From CAYUEQ01 sp964443805 (GTDB lineage: Bacteria > Bacillota_I > Bacilli_A > RF39 > UBA660), in the NCBI GenBank assembly GCA_964443805.1, contig CAYUEQ010000001.1, forward strand, positions 1 to 47,594: DNA of 47,594 bases. Direction: 5' to 3'. The first letter of the stretch is position 1; every line of letters starts with the position of its first letter. A program made the translations under genes and the position numbers. Shown here one piece after another: positions 7,837-16,483 of the stretch. The notes beneath the pieces were generated by a model. That model did not search any database. It saw nothing but the letters and a program-made list of their open reading frames with translations, and had not been told where the DNA came from.

Positions 7837-10800
7837 TGAAAAAAAGAGTTTTACATTGTTTTGTATTAATGGCAATAGTTTTAATGTTAATACCAAATAC
7901 AGCTTTTGCTGCAGCTACTGGTGCTGGTGATTCTAATCAAGATTCTGGAACAGGCCTTAAAGGTAGACCTAATTCAGGATTAACTAATTTTGTTGATGGT
8001 TATTTAACAGCGTTTAGAATGACAATAGTAGATTCAAACGGAAAAAGAGTTAAAGGAACTCATAGTACTGATTTTTATAATAAAAAAGATTATAATAAAG
8101 CTATTAAATTAGCAAAAGTTAATTGCTCTGCTAAAAAAAGAGCGCGTAATGAAGTTGTAACATCAACTAATATGGTTTTATGTGGGACACAAACTGCAAA
8201 TAAAATAAATAGTACGGCTAATGTAGTTCATGATACAAGAATTGGTGATTTACCTAAAATCTTTTTAAGAAATTCAGAAAAAAAAGGGACAAATAGTAAA
8301 GAGTATGTAAAAAAAGAAATTTTGCCTCAAATTAATAAGATGATTAAGGGCGATGATTTAACCAAATTAAATGCTTTTTTCAAGGAAAGATTTAATTATG
8401 AGTACTCTAGTGAATGTACTAAGAAAGAACATTTTATTTTAGTAGAACCGATAACATATACAGTAAACGAAAAAGGACAATACTATTTAGGTACGGCTAC
8501 TGAACTAGAAAATGTAATTGGAAAAGCTTCTAGTGGATGGTGGGCAGCAACAGGAGTAGCTGTTTATTATAACTTTCCATACTCTCTATATATTCAAACT
8601 GAAAATGGTAGTTCATATTTTGATGAAACAGAATATAAAAAATTTACAGGATTTCACCCATTACCTACTAATTGTAGAATAACATCAGGACATGTTAGTC
8701 ATTCTGCAACACGTTCTATTAGATGTATTGATGGAACAACTGATAAATTCTCCCATCTAATGAACGGTCAATTTAAAAGAAACGAAGAAACTAAGATGTT
8801 TGCTCATAGTATGGGATTAATTAATATTGCATCAGAATTAAAATGTAATGATATTGCTTGTAGTTCAGTAATAAAAAAAGCTGGTGTAGGTAATGAAATT
8901 GAAAAAAATGGTGTTCTGTGGGAAAAAAGAGCAAATGATCCAGGAGTAAGTGCTTTTGATAAAGCTTCACTAGATAATTTAAGTAAAGCTGAAGCAGAAA
9001 AATGGATTAGAGATAATATTTCTGTATGTTACGACCGTGCAAAATTGAATTGTGGAACTGTAACAGTAGATGATTTTAGAAATAACAATGGAACACCTAA
9101 TTTAGGTAAAGGTGTTTATACTAAACAGACTTATATAAATATAAGCAGTGCTAATGCTGATTGGGGTAAATATTACCTACAAGCTTGTCCAAAGATAACA
9201 TGTGAAGATTATGATGGAAGTAAACCAATTAATTCAGATGATAATAATAAATTTGATAAAAATAAATTTAATAGTTTACCTACTGAAGCCGCTAAAGAAC
9301 ATTATGTCGAAAATTGTCCTTGTTACTGTGATGATTATACAAATGATTTATATAATATAGGATGTAACTTACCTGCAAATCCACCAGGTGGAAAATATGA
9401 AAGTGATATTGCTAGTAATTTAGATGATAATGCTTATAAAGAGTATATTTCTCATTGTCCGCCTTGTCGTCCATGTGATCCAGATGTAGAAGTGTGTGAT
9501 AGTTCATGTAACTTAGCATCCGCTTGTCCTTCACCTGATAGTGAAACAGGTGTTACAGGGTCAATTAAACAAGGTAATATAATTGATCGTCAAGCATGTG
9601 CTGATTCAGCTAATGTTACAGAGGTAGCAAGCAGTGCAATAGAATCAGGTTTTATCGAAGAAGTTGGTTCACCATATTGTAAAGCAGCTTGTACATACGA
9701 TATAAACGAGCTAACATATCCAGGAGCAAAAATAGGACTAGGAAGTGGAAGGTTTATTAGATTTGATGAAATATCTATTAAAATTAATACAACTTGTACT
9801 ACTTCACAAATTGACTATGATAAAGCTCAAACAGATTTAAATAACGCTACTTCAGAGAGCGCTAAAAATACAGTTATAAATAATATTAATAAATGTTTAA
9901 ATTTATCAACAATAAAAAGACCTAAACCAATTATAGATTTTAAATATCAAGAAAGAAATGATCATGCTGGTTTTGATATCGCAACAACTCAATCAAATAC
10001 TTCATATACTTATTGTCGTCAACGTTTAAATGATAATCGTTGTTATGATGTTGCATCTGGACCACAAGCTATGGCACAAACTATAGTTTCGGGAAGTAAT
10101 CTAGAAAGAACAAATAATAGTACAACAGTTGTGTTTACTGATAGATATCAATATCGTCCTAAAACAGTTTATTATTCAACGTTCTATGAAGCAAAAATAT
10201 TAAAAGACAGTGTTGGTGCAGCAGCAGCAACAGCTGGGAAAGCAATTAAAATAGGAGATGATGGCAGAGTATTTCCAATCAATTTTGATACTGCTCCAGG
10301 AACTTATGAATACAGTGTATTAACTGATTTAAATCATAAGACGTTAAAAGATTTGCAAAAAAAATACGCAAAAACTGGACATTGTTCATTAGATTATACT
10401 TGTTTTTATAAAGTACATAAATATGAATGTCCTGAACCGTGTGATGATACTCCAAATTTAACTTATGAGCCAGGTATAAATGCTAGTTTTAGATTCGTTA
10501 GTAATAATGATATAAATCCTAATAATAGAACATTAGGTACTAATTGGCAAGATGCTAAAGGAATAGATACTATTAATGAAATTCAGGATCTAGGCGATGA
10601 AGTATATGCTGATGAAAATTTAGAATATAGCTTCACTTTGACTCCAAGTATTATGAAAAAAATAAGAGGATTAAATGATGATGCAGAAGATAGTGGTGGT
10701 TATGCCAACGATACTCTGACATGTACAATTATAGATAGTAATACTGGGTATTATATATGTAAAAGTGATTGGTTAAAAGAATTATTTACAAATAATACAT

Positions 10801-10862
10801 ACCAAATAAAAGATGATGATAAATTATTTACTAGTTATGTCGATGGAACACCTTGGAAATAA
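7836..10862 (+). CDS. Large secreted cysteine-rich protein of the Tad/T4SS locus
   Basis: 1008 residues with a signal peptide (cleavage near NTAFAAA). There is no C-terminal membrane segment or LPXTG signal, so it must be held by partners or released. Around residues 445-560 a Cys-rich section repeats a unit of the form Y(L/V/I)xxCPxxxC-D: QACPKITCEDYD, ENCPCYCDDYT, SHCPPCRPCDPD. Further CxxC and paired cysteines occur up to residue 860. The size, export and place directly before the pilus assembly genes suggest a tip adhesin or a surface scaffold of the apparatus, which is inference. No homologue is recognised. Confidence 0.75.
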   Translation: MKKRVLHCFVLMAIVLMLIPNTAFAAATGAGDSNQDSGTGLKGRPNSGLTNFVDGYLTAFRMTIVDSNGKRVKGTHSTDFYNKKDYNKAIKLAKVNCSAKKRARNEVVTSTNMVLCGTQTANKINSTANVVHDTRIGDLPKIFLRNSEKKGTNSKEYVKKEILPQINKMIKGDDLTKLNAFFKERFNYEYSSECTKKEHFILVEPITYTVNEKGQYYLGTATELENVIGKASSGWWAATGVAVYYNFPYSLYIQTENGSSYFDETEYKKFTGFHPLPTNCRITSGHVSHSATRSIRCIDGTTDKFSHLMNGQFKRNEETKMFAHSMGLINIASELKCNDIACSSVIKKAGVGNEIEKNGVLWEKRANDPGVSAFDKASLDNLSKAEAEKWIRDNISVCYDRAKLNCGTVTVDDFRNNNGTPNLGKGVYTKQTYINISSANADWGKYYLQACPKITCEDYDGSKPINSDDNNKFDKNKFNSLPTEAAKEHYVENCPCYCDDYTNDLYNIGCNLPANPPGGKYESDIASNLDDNAYKEYISHCPPCRPCDPDVEVCDSSCNLASACPSPDSETGVTGSIKQGNIIDRQACADSANVTEVASSAIESGFIEEVGSPYCKAACTYDINELTYPGAKIGLGSGRFIRFDEISIKINTTCTTSQIDYDKAQTDLNNATSESAKNTVINNINKCLNLSTIKRPKPIIDFKYQERNDHAGFDIATTQSNTSYTYCRQRLNDNRCYDVASGPQAMAQTIVSGSNLERTNNSTTVVFTDRYQYRPKTVYYSTFYEAKILKDSVGAAAATAGKAIKIGDDGRVFPINFDTAPGTYEYSVLTDLNHKTLKDLQKKYAKTGHCSLDYTCFYKVHKYECPEPCDDTPNLTYEPGINASFRFVSNNDINPNNRTLGTNWQDAKGIDTINEIQDLGDEVYADENLEYSFTLTPSIMKKIRGLNDDAEDSGGYANDTLTCTIIDSNTGYYICKSDWLKELFTNNTYQIKDDDKLFTSYVDGTPWK

Positions 10863-10884
10863 GAATTAATAAAGGAGGAGCTAT

Positions 10885-11286
10885 ATGAAAGAAAGTTATT
10901 GGGGTTATTGGTTAATTTTATTAGGAATTTTAGTTGTTGTAGTATTAATGTTAGTTCAAAGTTATACGACTACAAACACTCAAGATTACTATTTAATCAA
11001 AGAAGTAACAAATGCAGCTATGAGTGATGCTGTTGATTATGCATACTATCGAAATACTGGTGAAATAAGAATTAATAAAGAGAAATTTGTAGAAAACTTT
11101 TTAAGAAGATTTTCAGAAACAGTTAATTTAAATACAACTTATAAGGTGGACTTTTACAATCTATATGAAGCACCACCAAAAGTAACAGTAAAAGTAACTA
11201 GTTCTAGTAGAACATTTTCAATACAAGGTGATTCATCAACATTTGAATCTATTAACAAAGCTAGTGCAATTTTAGAAAAGTTATAA
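10885..11286 (+). CDS. TadE-like pseudopilin / single-pass membrane protein
   Basis: 133 residues. A short leader MKESYWGYW is followed by one membrane segment (about 8-27) and an extracellular alpha/beta domain. The leader resembles those of four further small proteins at 14994-16474 (M-K/R-E-x). TadE-type minor pilins have this layout. The ribosome binding site AAAGGAGGAG is excellent. It lies between the large secreted protein and CpaB, spaced 15-22 bases from each, in the same operon. Confidence 0.65.
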   Translation: MKESYWGYWLILLGILVVVVLMLVQSYTTTNTQDYYLIKEVTNAAMSDAVDYAYYRNTGEIRINKEKFVENFLRRFSETVNLNTTYKVDFYNLYEAPPKVTVKVTSSSRTFSIQGDSSTFESINKASAILEKL

Positions 11287-11301
11287 AAAGGAGGAATAAA
11301 A

Positions 11302-12096
11302 ATGGGTAATATTGGTGTTGCGTTAAAAAGATTTTTAAGTAACAAAAATACAGTAACAATAATAGGAATAGTGCTTGGTATAGTAGTACTTTATATCGGC
11401 TATAATATGCGCGTTAAGCAAGCGATTAATCCTGTGAAAGTTCCATATGCTAAAGAAGAAATAGCATCGAGAACTTTAATAACAGAAGATATGATTGGAT
11501 TTATTGATGTTCCAAGAAGTATGGTCAATGCTACTGATAATTTACTTACTAATATATCATTAGTAGTAGATAAGTATGCTAGATATGGGACAACGATTCC
11601 AAAAAACAGTTTATTTTATAAGGAAGCGGTAATGACTGAAGAAGAAAAACCTGATTCAGCATTTGCTAATATTCCAGACGATTCAACAGTATATAGTCTA
11701 GGGGTTGACTTACATACTACATATGGAAATTCTATTTTTCCTGGAAATTACATTGATTTATATTTCAGTGCAATTGATGATACTGGTAAAATCATATTTG
11801 GAAAATTTATTGAAAGTATTGAAGTATTAGCAGTAAAAGACAATCAAGGGAATCATGTGTTTGAAACAACAGTTGAGTCCCGCACACCTTCTGAGTTATT
11901 ATTTGCAGTTAAAAATGACATGTACGATTTACTGATGAAAGCTAAATACATTACTGGAAGAGCTATAGATATAATTCCAGTACCAAGAAATGCAGCTTAT
12001 ACTGCTGATCCTGGTGATACTAGTGTTTCAAATGAATATATTAGAGACTTTATTTTATCTAAATCTGCTGTTATACCTGATAATATAACTGAGTAA
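11302..12096 (+). CDS. cpaB: CpaB/RcpC-like Flp pilus assembly protein (SAF domain)
   Basis: 264 residues with an N-terminal membrane segment (about 17-36), then a SAF-type domain: VKVPYAKEEIASRTLITEDM and a following DVPRSMV block, as in CpaB/RcpC. The later part (GVDLHTTYGNSIFPGNYIDLY) matches the CpaB periplasmic region that in diderms meets the secretin. In a monoderm it would work between membrane and wall. Preceded by AAAGGAGGAA and placed just before the ATPase gene, as in tad clusters. Confidence 0.85.
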   Translation: MGNIGVALKRFLSNKNTVTIIGIVLGIVVLYIGYNMRVKQAINPVKVPYAKEEIASRTLITEDMIGFIDVPRSMVNATDNLLTNISLVVDKYARYGTTIPKNSLFYKEAVMTEEEKPDSAFANIPDDSTVYSLGVDLHTTYGNSIFPGNYIDLYFSAIDDTGKIIFGKFIESIEVLAVKDNQGNHVFETTVESRTPSELLFAVKNDMYDLLMKAKYITGRAIDIIPVPRNAAYTADPGDTSVSNEYIRDFILSKSAVIPDNITE

Positions 12097-12123
12097 AACA
12101 AAAGAATAAAAAGGGAGATTTAA

Positions 12124-13212
12124 ATGAACGACGCAATATTTTCACAAATAGATTTTGGCCCTTTAAAAGAATTTATTGATATAGATGATATTACTGATAT
12201 TTCTTATTCAAATGGTGGTCAGATCTGGTTAAAAACATTATCAAAAGGTACATTTAAAATTGAAAGACCAACAATTAATAATGCTTTAATTGAAAAAATT
12301 GCCTTTCAATGTTCAAATGTTATGGGCAAGACATTCAATATGGCTGAGCCGTTTTTGGATGCAGAAAGTACAGAATTGCGTTTAAATTTTGTTCATGATT
12401 CTATAGCTACCAATGGTGTAGCAATGGTAATACGTAAAACTCCTGCTAAAATAAGATTAAATAAAGAAAAATTATTAGATGAAGAATATGTAACTCAAGA
12501 ACTTCTTGAATTTCTAATAAAGTGTGTAGAAGGTCATTGCAATATTATAGTTAGTGGTGAAACTGGTTCTGGTAAAACCGAATTAGTTAAATATCTAGCT
12601 AGTCATACTTTAGAAAATGAAAAATTAATTACAATAGAAGATACTCTTGAATTACACCTAGATAGGATATTTCCTCATCGAGATATAGTAGCAATGAAAA
12701 CTAATAATATCGCATCCTACTCTGAAGTCTTAGTAACATGTATGAGACAAAATCCAAGATGGATATTATTATCAGAAGTTCGTTCTGCAGAAGCGGTTAT
12801 GGCAGTTAGAAACTCAATTTCATCTGGTCATAACATTTTATCAACAATCCATGCTGATAAAGCAACATCGATTCCAATGCGAATGTATTCTTTACTAGAA
12901 ACTAGTCAAGATATCGACCAATTTGTTAACTCAATTCATCGTTATGTTCATTTAGGAGTTCATGTAAGAGGTTATATGAGTAAAGAGTATGGAAGATTCC
13001 AAAGAGAAATAATGGAAGTAGCAGAATTTTATGTTGATCAAGATAACAATTCAAAAGTAAATGTTATTTATCGAAAAGGGATGGATCGAAAAATAACATT
13101 AAATAACCCTAGTAATCATTTATTTGATTATTTAGATATACAAGGTATTAATTTACCTAGAGATATATTTAAATTAACTGAAAATGATACTGAAGTACTA
13201 GAAGTTTTATAA
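12124..13212 (+). CDS. tadA: TadA/CpaF secretion ATPase
   Basis: 362 residues. Hexameric type II/IV secretion ATPase that powers Tad pilus assembly at the cytoplasmic membrane. Walker A GETGSGKT is at 145-152, the Asp box is in ITIEDTLEL (about 170), and the His box is in STIHADKA (about 240). The Walker B region reads WILLSEVRSAEA where CpaF proteins usually have GEVRGGEA; the catalytic Glu and Arg are kept but two Gly are replaced. The N-terminal all-alpha domain of long CpaF proteins is missing, giving a short form. TadB and TadC follow directly. Confidence 0.93.
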   Translation: MNDAIFSQIDFGPLKEFIDIDDITDISYSNGGQIWLKTLSKGTFKIERPTINNALIEKIAFQCSNVMGKTFNMAEPFLDAESTELRLNFVHDSIATNGVAMVIRKTPAKIRLNKEKLLDEEYVTQELLEFLIKCVEGHCNIIVSGETGSGKTELVKYLASHTLENEKLITIEDTLELHLDRIFPHRDIVAMKTNNIASYSEVLVTCMRQNPRWILLSEVRSAEAVMAVRNSISSGHNILSTIHADKATSIPMRMYSLLETSQDIDQFVNSIHRYVHLGVHVRGYMSKEYGRFQREIMEVAEFYVDQDNNSKVNVIYRKGMDRKITLNNPSNHLFDYLDIQGINLPRDIFKLTENDTEVLEVL

Positions 13213-13231
13213 AAAGAAAAGAGGTGCCATA

Positions 13232-14125
13232 ATGGAATTAATAATTTTACTTATCATGGCTGTGTTTATTATTACTTACCGACAAAATACTGGAGAAAAT
13301 GTCGGAAGGTTTATAGTAAGTTCAATTGGTAATGCTTATAATAAATATACACCGTATAGCTTTAAAGAAGTAAGAGAAAAAACTAAAGAATTAGGCCAAG
13401 AATATACAGCTAAACAATACTTAAGTCAGATTATTATATTTGCAATAGTAGCAGGAGGAATAGCTTATCTATATTTCTTTAGTATAATTATGGCTATAAT
13501 ATATATTTTAGTAGCAATTGCTTTTATACCATATCTGGCTTATTTAAGATGTAAAAGAATATATAGTGAATATATTTTTGAACAAATTCAAGTTTATACA
13601 ACTAACGTTATTATGGAATTTAATACTACTCAATCTTTTGTTAAATCTTTGGAGGGAGTTAGAGATTCTGGAGTTATAGAAGACCCAGTATTAAGTGATT
13701 TAAAAACAATGATTGATTTATCTTATCAAAATGGAACTATAGATGAATCAATAGAATTTTTTAACAATAAATATCCATTTTATATGGTTAAAAACCTTCA
13801 TCAATTATTTTTACAAATTACTAAAGAGGGTGCAAAAGATTCAGGCGAATCTTTAGAAAATATGTCAATGGATATCGATATGCTTGTTGAAGGTGTCTAT
13901 CGAGATAAAATGGATCGTTCAAACTTTCATAAAAGATTCCTAACATTCGGGCTATGTTTATATTTATTAGTTATGGCAATGATTTTCTTGTTAGGAAAAG
14001 ATAGTTATATTGAATTGTTACAACTATGGTATGTCCAGTTAATACTCCATGCAATTATTTTAGTTAATAGTTATTTCTTATTAACAGGTGAGAAATACTA
14101 TAATGAAGATGTGGGGGTGGAGTAA
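13232..14125 (+). CDS. tadB: TadB-like inner-membrane platform protein
   Basis: 297 residues with membrane segments near 1-15, 65-110 and 230-285, and a cytoplasmic helical domain between them. This is the T2SSF/GspF-like layout of TadB. The order TadA-TadB-TadC is the conserved core of tad loci. AGAGGTG precedes the start, and the stop shares a base with the start of the next gene, so translation is coupled. TadB and TadC together would form the platform on which the ATPase acts. Confidence 0.85.
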   Translation: MELIILLIMAVFIITYRQNTGENVGRFIVSSIGNAYNKYTPYSFKEVREKTKELGQEYTAKQYLSQIIIFAIVAGGIAYLYFFSIIMAIIYILVAIAFIPYLAYLRCKRIYSEYIFEQIQVYTTNVIMEFNTTQSFVKSLEGVRDSGVIEDPVLSDLKTMIDLSYQNGTIDESIEFFNNKYPFYMVKNLHQLFLQITKEGAKDSGESLENMSMDIDMLVEGVYRDKMDRSNFHKRFLTFGLCLYLLVMAMIFLLGKDSYIELLQLWYVQLILHAIILVNSYFLLTGEKYYNEDVGVE

Positions 14126-14913
14126 TGTATACAGAGATATTAATACTAGGTATAATTATTTTCTTCTTGCTTAACTATTCAGGACGAATTAGTAGTAGAA
14201 GGTTTATTGAAGATAACCAAGATGTATTCTTAAAATTAAAAGAAGAAGATTATGACTTTTATGTTCAAGCTAAATACGGAGATCAAGTAGACCCTAATAT
14301 ATTATTTAATACGAGAATTAGAAATGGTCTTATCGTAATTGCAGCATTTTTATTCTTATTCTTAACAGGTTTAGATTATGTAAAAATATTGTTTTCATTG
14401 TTAGCGGGATTCTTAGTATTTAAATTAGATTATTTAAACTTAAGAACATATTACAAAAAACATCTGCATGATATTGATTTAATGCTTCCTTATTATTTAA
14501 AAAACTTAGAAATATTAATTCAACATTATACAGTTCCTGTAGCAATCGGAAGATCAATTGATGATGCTCCAACTATCTTTAAAGAAGGATTAAAAGAATT
14601 AATTTATGCAATTAATTCAGGGGACTCTACTATTGATCCTTACATGAATTTTGCTAAAAAATATCCTGTAAGAGATTCAATGAGAATGATGAGACTACTA
14701 TATCGTTTAGGGATTGGTAGACAAGAAAGAAAACAGGAACAATTACTAGCATTTTCAAGAACAATTTCAACATTACAACAAAAATCAAGAGAAACTAAAT
14801 ATAAAGAACGTCTTGAAAAAATGGAAAAGAAGACTATGAGTATGTTAATAACAACAGGTGTAGGAGTAATGGTTTTATTAGTACTTTCATTATTAATGAT
14901 GTTCAGTATATAG
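14125..14913 (+). CDS. tadC: TadC-like inner-membrane platform protein
   Basis: 262 residues; N-terminal membrane segment, a pair near 70-100, and a C-terminal one (about 240-260), with a GspF-like cytoplasmic helical region in between. It overlaps TadB by one base. Sequence similarity to the TadB gene product is low, but size, topology and position are those of TadC. A 24-base tail and a new promoter separate it from the pilin genes. Confidence 0.82.
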   Translation: MYTEILILGIIIFFLLNYSGRISSRRFIEDNQDVFLKLKEEDYDFYVQAKYGDQVDPNILFNTRIRNGLIVIAAFLFLFLTGLDYVKILFSLLAGFLVFKLDYLNLRTYYKKHLHDIDLMLPYYLKNLEILIQHYTVPVAIGRSIDDAPTIFKEGLKELIYAINSGDSTIDPYMNFAKKYPVRDSMRMMRLLYRLGIGRQERKQEQLLAFSRTISTLQQKSRETKYKERLEKMEKKTMSMLITTGVGVMVLLVLSLLMMFSI

Positions 14914-14936
14914 CTTTACACTTTAAATTAAAAATA

Positions 14937-14965
14937 TTGATAATAACAAAAAATATAGTTATAAT
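14937..14965 (+). promoter_or_regulatory. Near-consensus sigma-A promoter for the pilin genes
   Basis: -35 TTGATA (14937-14942), exactly 17 bases, -10 TATAAT (14960-14965). The best promoter in the locus lies directly before the Flp-like pilin genes, as expected if the major pilin is made in excess of the assembly machinery. Confidence 0.75.
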
Positions 14966-14993
14966 AAATATAGACAATAAAGGAGGAGTATAA

Positions 14994-15200
14994 ATGAAAG
15001 AAGCAACTGGAGAATTGAATATGACTTTAATTACAGTAGTTGCAATTGCGGCTATCGCAGCATTGTTCTACACTTTAATATGGCCAATGATAAGAGTCAG
15101 CTTAGTTAATAATACTTGTGAGGCTACATGTGGAGAAGGTAATTATACCAAAGCAACAAGAAGTGATGTCGACAACTTTGAATGTGTATGTAGTCCATAA
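14994..15200 (+). CDS. Flp-like pilin (first of a pair)
   Basis: 68 residues: leader MKEATG, one hydrophobic segment (about 10-33), then a short domain with four cysteines (CEATCGEG ... CVC). Size and layout are those of Flp/Tad major pilins, which are cut after a Gly by a prepilin peptidase; the Gly at 6 would be the site, though the usual Glu-Tyr pair is absent. Strong AAAGGAGGAG site and its own promoter. The cysteines are unusual for Flp pilins and may give disulfide-stabilised fibres. Confidence 0.68.
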   Translation: MKEATGELNMTLITVVAIAAIAALFYTLIWPMIRVSLVNNTCEATCGEGNYTKATRSDVDNFECVCSP

Positions 15201-15228
15201 GAATAAAGAATAATTAGTGGGTGAATAA

Positions 15229-15477
15229 ATGAAAGAAGCAACCAGTGGATTGAATATGGGCTTAGTAACTATTATAGCCATAGGTGTTATGGCTGCTTTT
15301 TTCTATACTATTTTATGGCCACAAGTAAAAAGCAATTATGATCGAAATACTAAATGCGATAAAGCAATCTGTAGAAGTTCAACCTATAATCCAAACACAG
15401 GTAAAGTATTATGTGATCTTTATGATGATAATAAAAACATAGTTGAAAAAGATATGGAATGCATTTTTAAAGGATAG
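15229..15477 (+). CDS. Flp-like pilin (second of a pair)
   Basis: 82 residues, clearly a paralogue of the preceding gene: MKEATSGLNMGLVTIIAIGV and a single hydrophobic segment ending in Trp-Pro. The extracellular end again has four cysteines (CDKAIC, CDLY, CIF). The region before the membrane lacks the Gly at the position seen in its neighbour and has SG instead. Start ATG behind GTGGGTGAAT, a weaker site than that of the first pilin, which fits a minor form. Confidence 0.66.
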   Translation: MKEATSGLNMGLVTIIAIGVMAAFFYTILWPQVKSNYDRNTKCDKAICRSSTYNPNTGKVLCDLYDDNKNIVEKDMECIFKG

Positions 15478-15485
15478 GTGGTATT

Positions 15486-15932
15486 TTGAGAGAAGGAATA
15501 GGTGGGGCATGGTTATTTCAAATAGTAATATTTTTTGTCTTACTATTTGCTGGTATACTAGCTATTGCTGTTAATTATTCAAGAGCATTTAAAGTAAAAA
15601 GTGAAATTGTTTCTATAATTGAAAGAGGAGCTGGTGTTAATGAAGCCACTAATACTAAAATAACTGAGTATTTAAACACAATAGGATATAGAACAATAGG
15701 AACTTGCGATAGCGATGAAACGAAGTATGGCAACCCTAATAGTATGCAAATCGACGGTAAAGCATTGTACTGTATAAAAAAAGTTAATACCAAGAAAAAT
15801 ACAGAAGATCTTCAAGGGCAAGCTTATTACAGAGTAAAAGTGTTTTTTAATATAGATATCCCTATTGTTGGAAATTGGTTAAATTTAACCCTTACAGGAA
15901 CAACAAAAGTTATAAATGATCCAATAGAATAG
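15486..15932 (+). CDS. TadE-like pseudopilin
   Basis: 148 residues starting at TTG 15486 behind AGGTGG. Leader MREGIGGAW, one membrane segment (about 9-29) ending AIAVNYSRAFKVKSE, then an extracellular alpha/beta domain with two cysteines. Its N-terminal 45 residues are close to those of the next gene (MRESIGGAW ... AIAINYTKVFRVKNE), so the two are tandem duplicates. The Glu/Tyr and helix after the membrane resemble TadE/TadF minor pilins. Confidence 0.65.
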   Translation: MREGIGGAWLFQIVIFFVLLFAGILAIAVNYSRAFKVKSEIVSIIERGAGVNEATNTKITEYLNTIGYRTIGTCDSDETKYGNPNSMQIDGKALYCIKKVNTKKNTEDLQGQAYYRVKVFFNIDIPIVGNWLNLTLTGTTKVINDPIE

Positions 15933-15949
15933 ATAGAAGGTGAATTAAT

Positions 15950-16474
15950 GTGAGAGAATCAATAGGTGGAGCTTGGATTTATGGGCTTGTTATTGGATTT
16001 GTAATTTTATTTACAAGCTTTTTAGCAATAGCAATAAATTATACTAAAGTATTTAGAGTTAAAAATGAAATTACAAGCATTATTGAAAAACAAGAAGGTT
16101 TGACAACAAGCACTAATAATCTACCAGGCGGTTCTTTAGCATTAATTGGAACTTATTTAAACAGTGTAGGTCATAGCAACGTTGGCAGATGTCCAAGAAA
16201 AAATAAAGAGAAATGGTTTGGGTTTGTTGAAGGTAGTAATCAATTAGTTCAAGCAGGAGATGGTAAATATCTGTTCTGTGTCAAAAAAACAACAACTTCA
16301 AAGAAATTAAAATCGGGTAAAGATAAAACTTCTTATTATTATGATTTAGTTTTCTTTTTCAAAGTTGATTTGCCTATAGTAGGAGAACTAATAACCTTTA
16401 GAATAGAAGATCAAACGTTTAATATAAATAAACCAAATGACAATATACCAAATTCATTAATCGATAAAAGTTAG
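15950..16474 (+). CDS. TadE-like pseudopilin (paralogue of preceding gene)
   Basis: 174 residues starting at GTG 15950; the upstream site is GAAGGTGA. One membrane segment near 9-30 and an extracellular domain with two cysteines (GRCP, FCVKK). Both this protein and its neighbour share the motif (D/V)LP-IVG or DIPIVG before a final hydrophobic strand. It probably is a minor pilin or pilus-initiation protein. Confidence 0.65.
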   Translation: MRESIGGAWIYGLVIGFVILFTSFLAIAINYTKVFRVKNEITSIIEKQEGLTTSTNNLPGGSLALIGTYLNSVGHSNVGRCPRKNKEKWFGFVEGSNQLVQAGDGKYLFCVKKTTTSKKLKSGKDKTSYYYDLVFFFKVDLPIVGELITFRIEDQTFNINKPNDNIPNSLIDKS

Positions 16475-16483
16475 GAGATAAAA

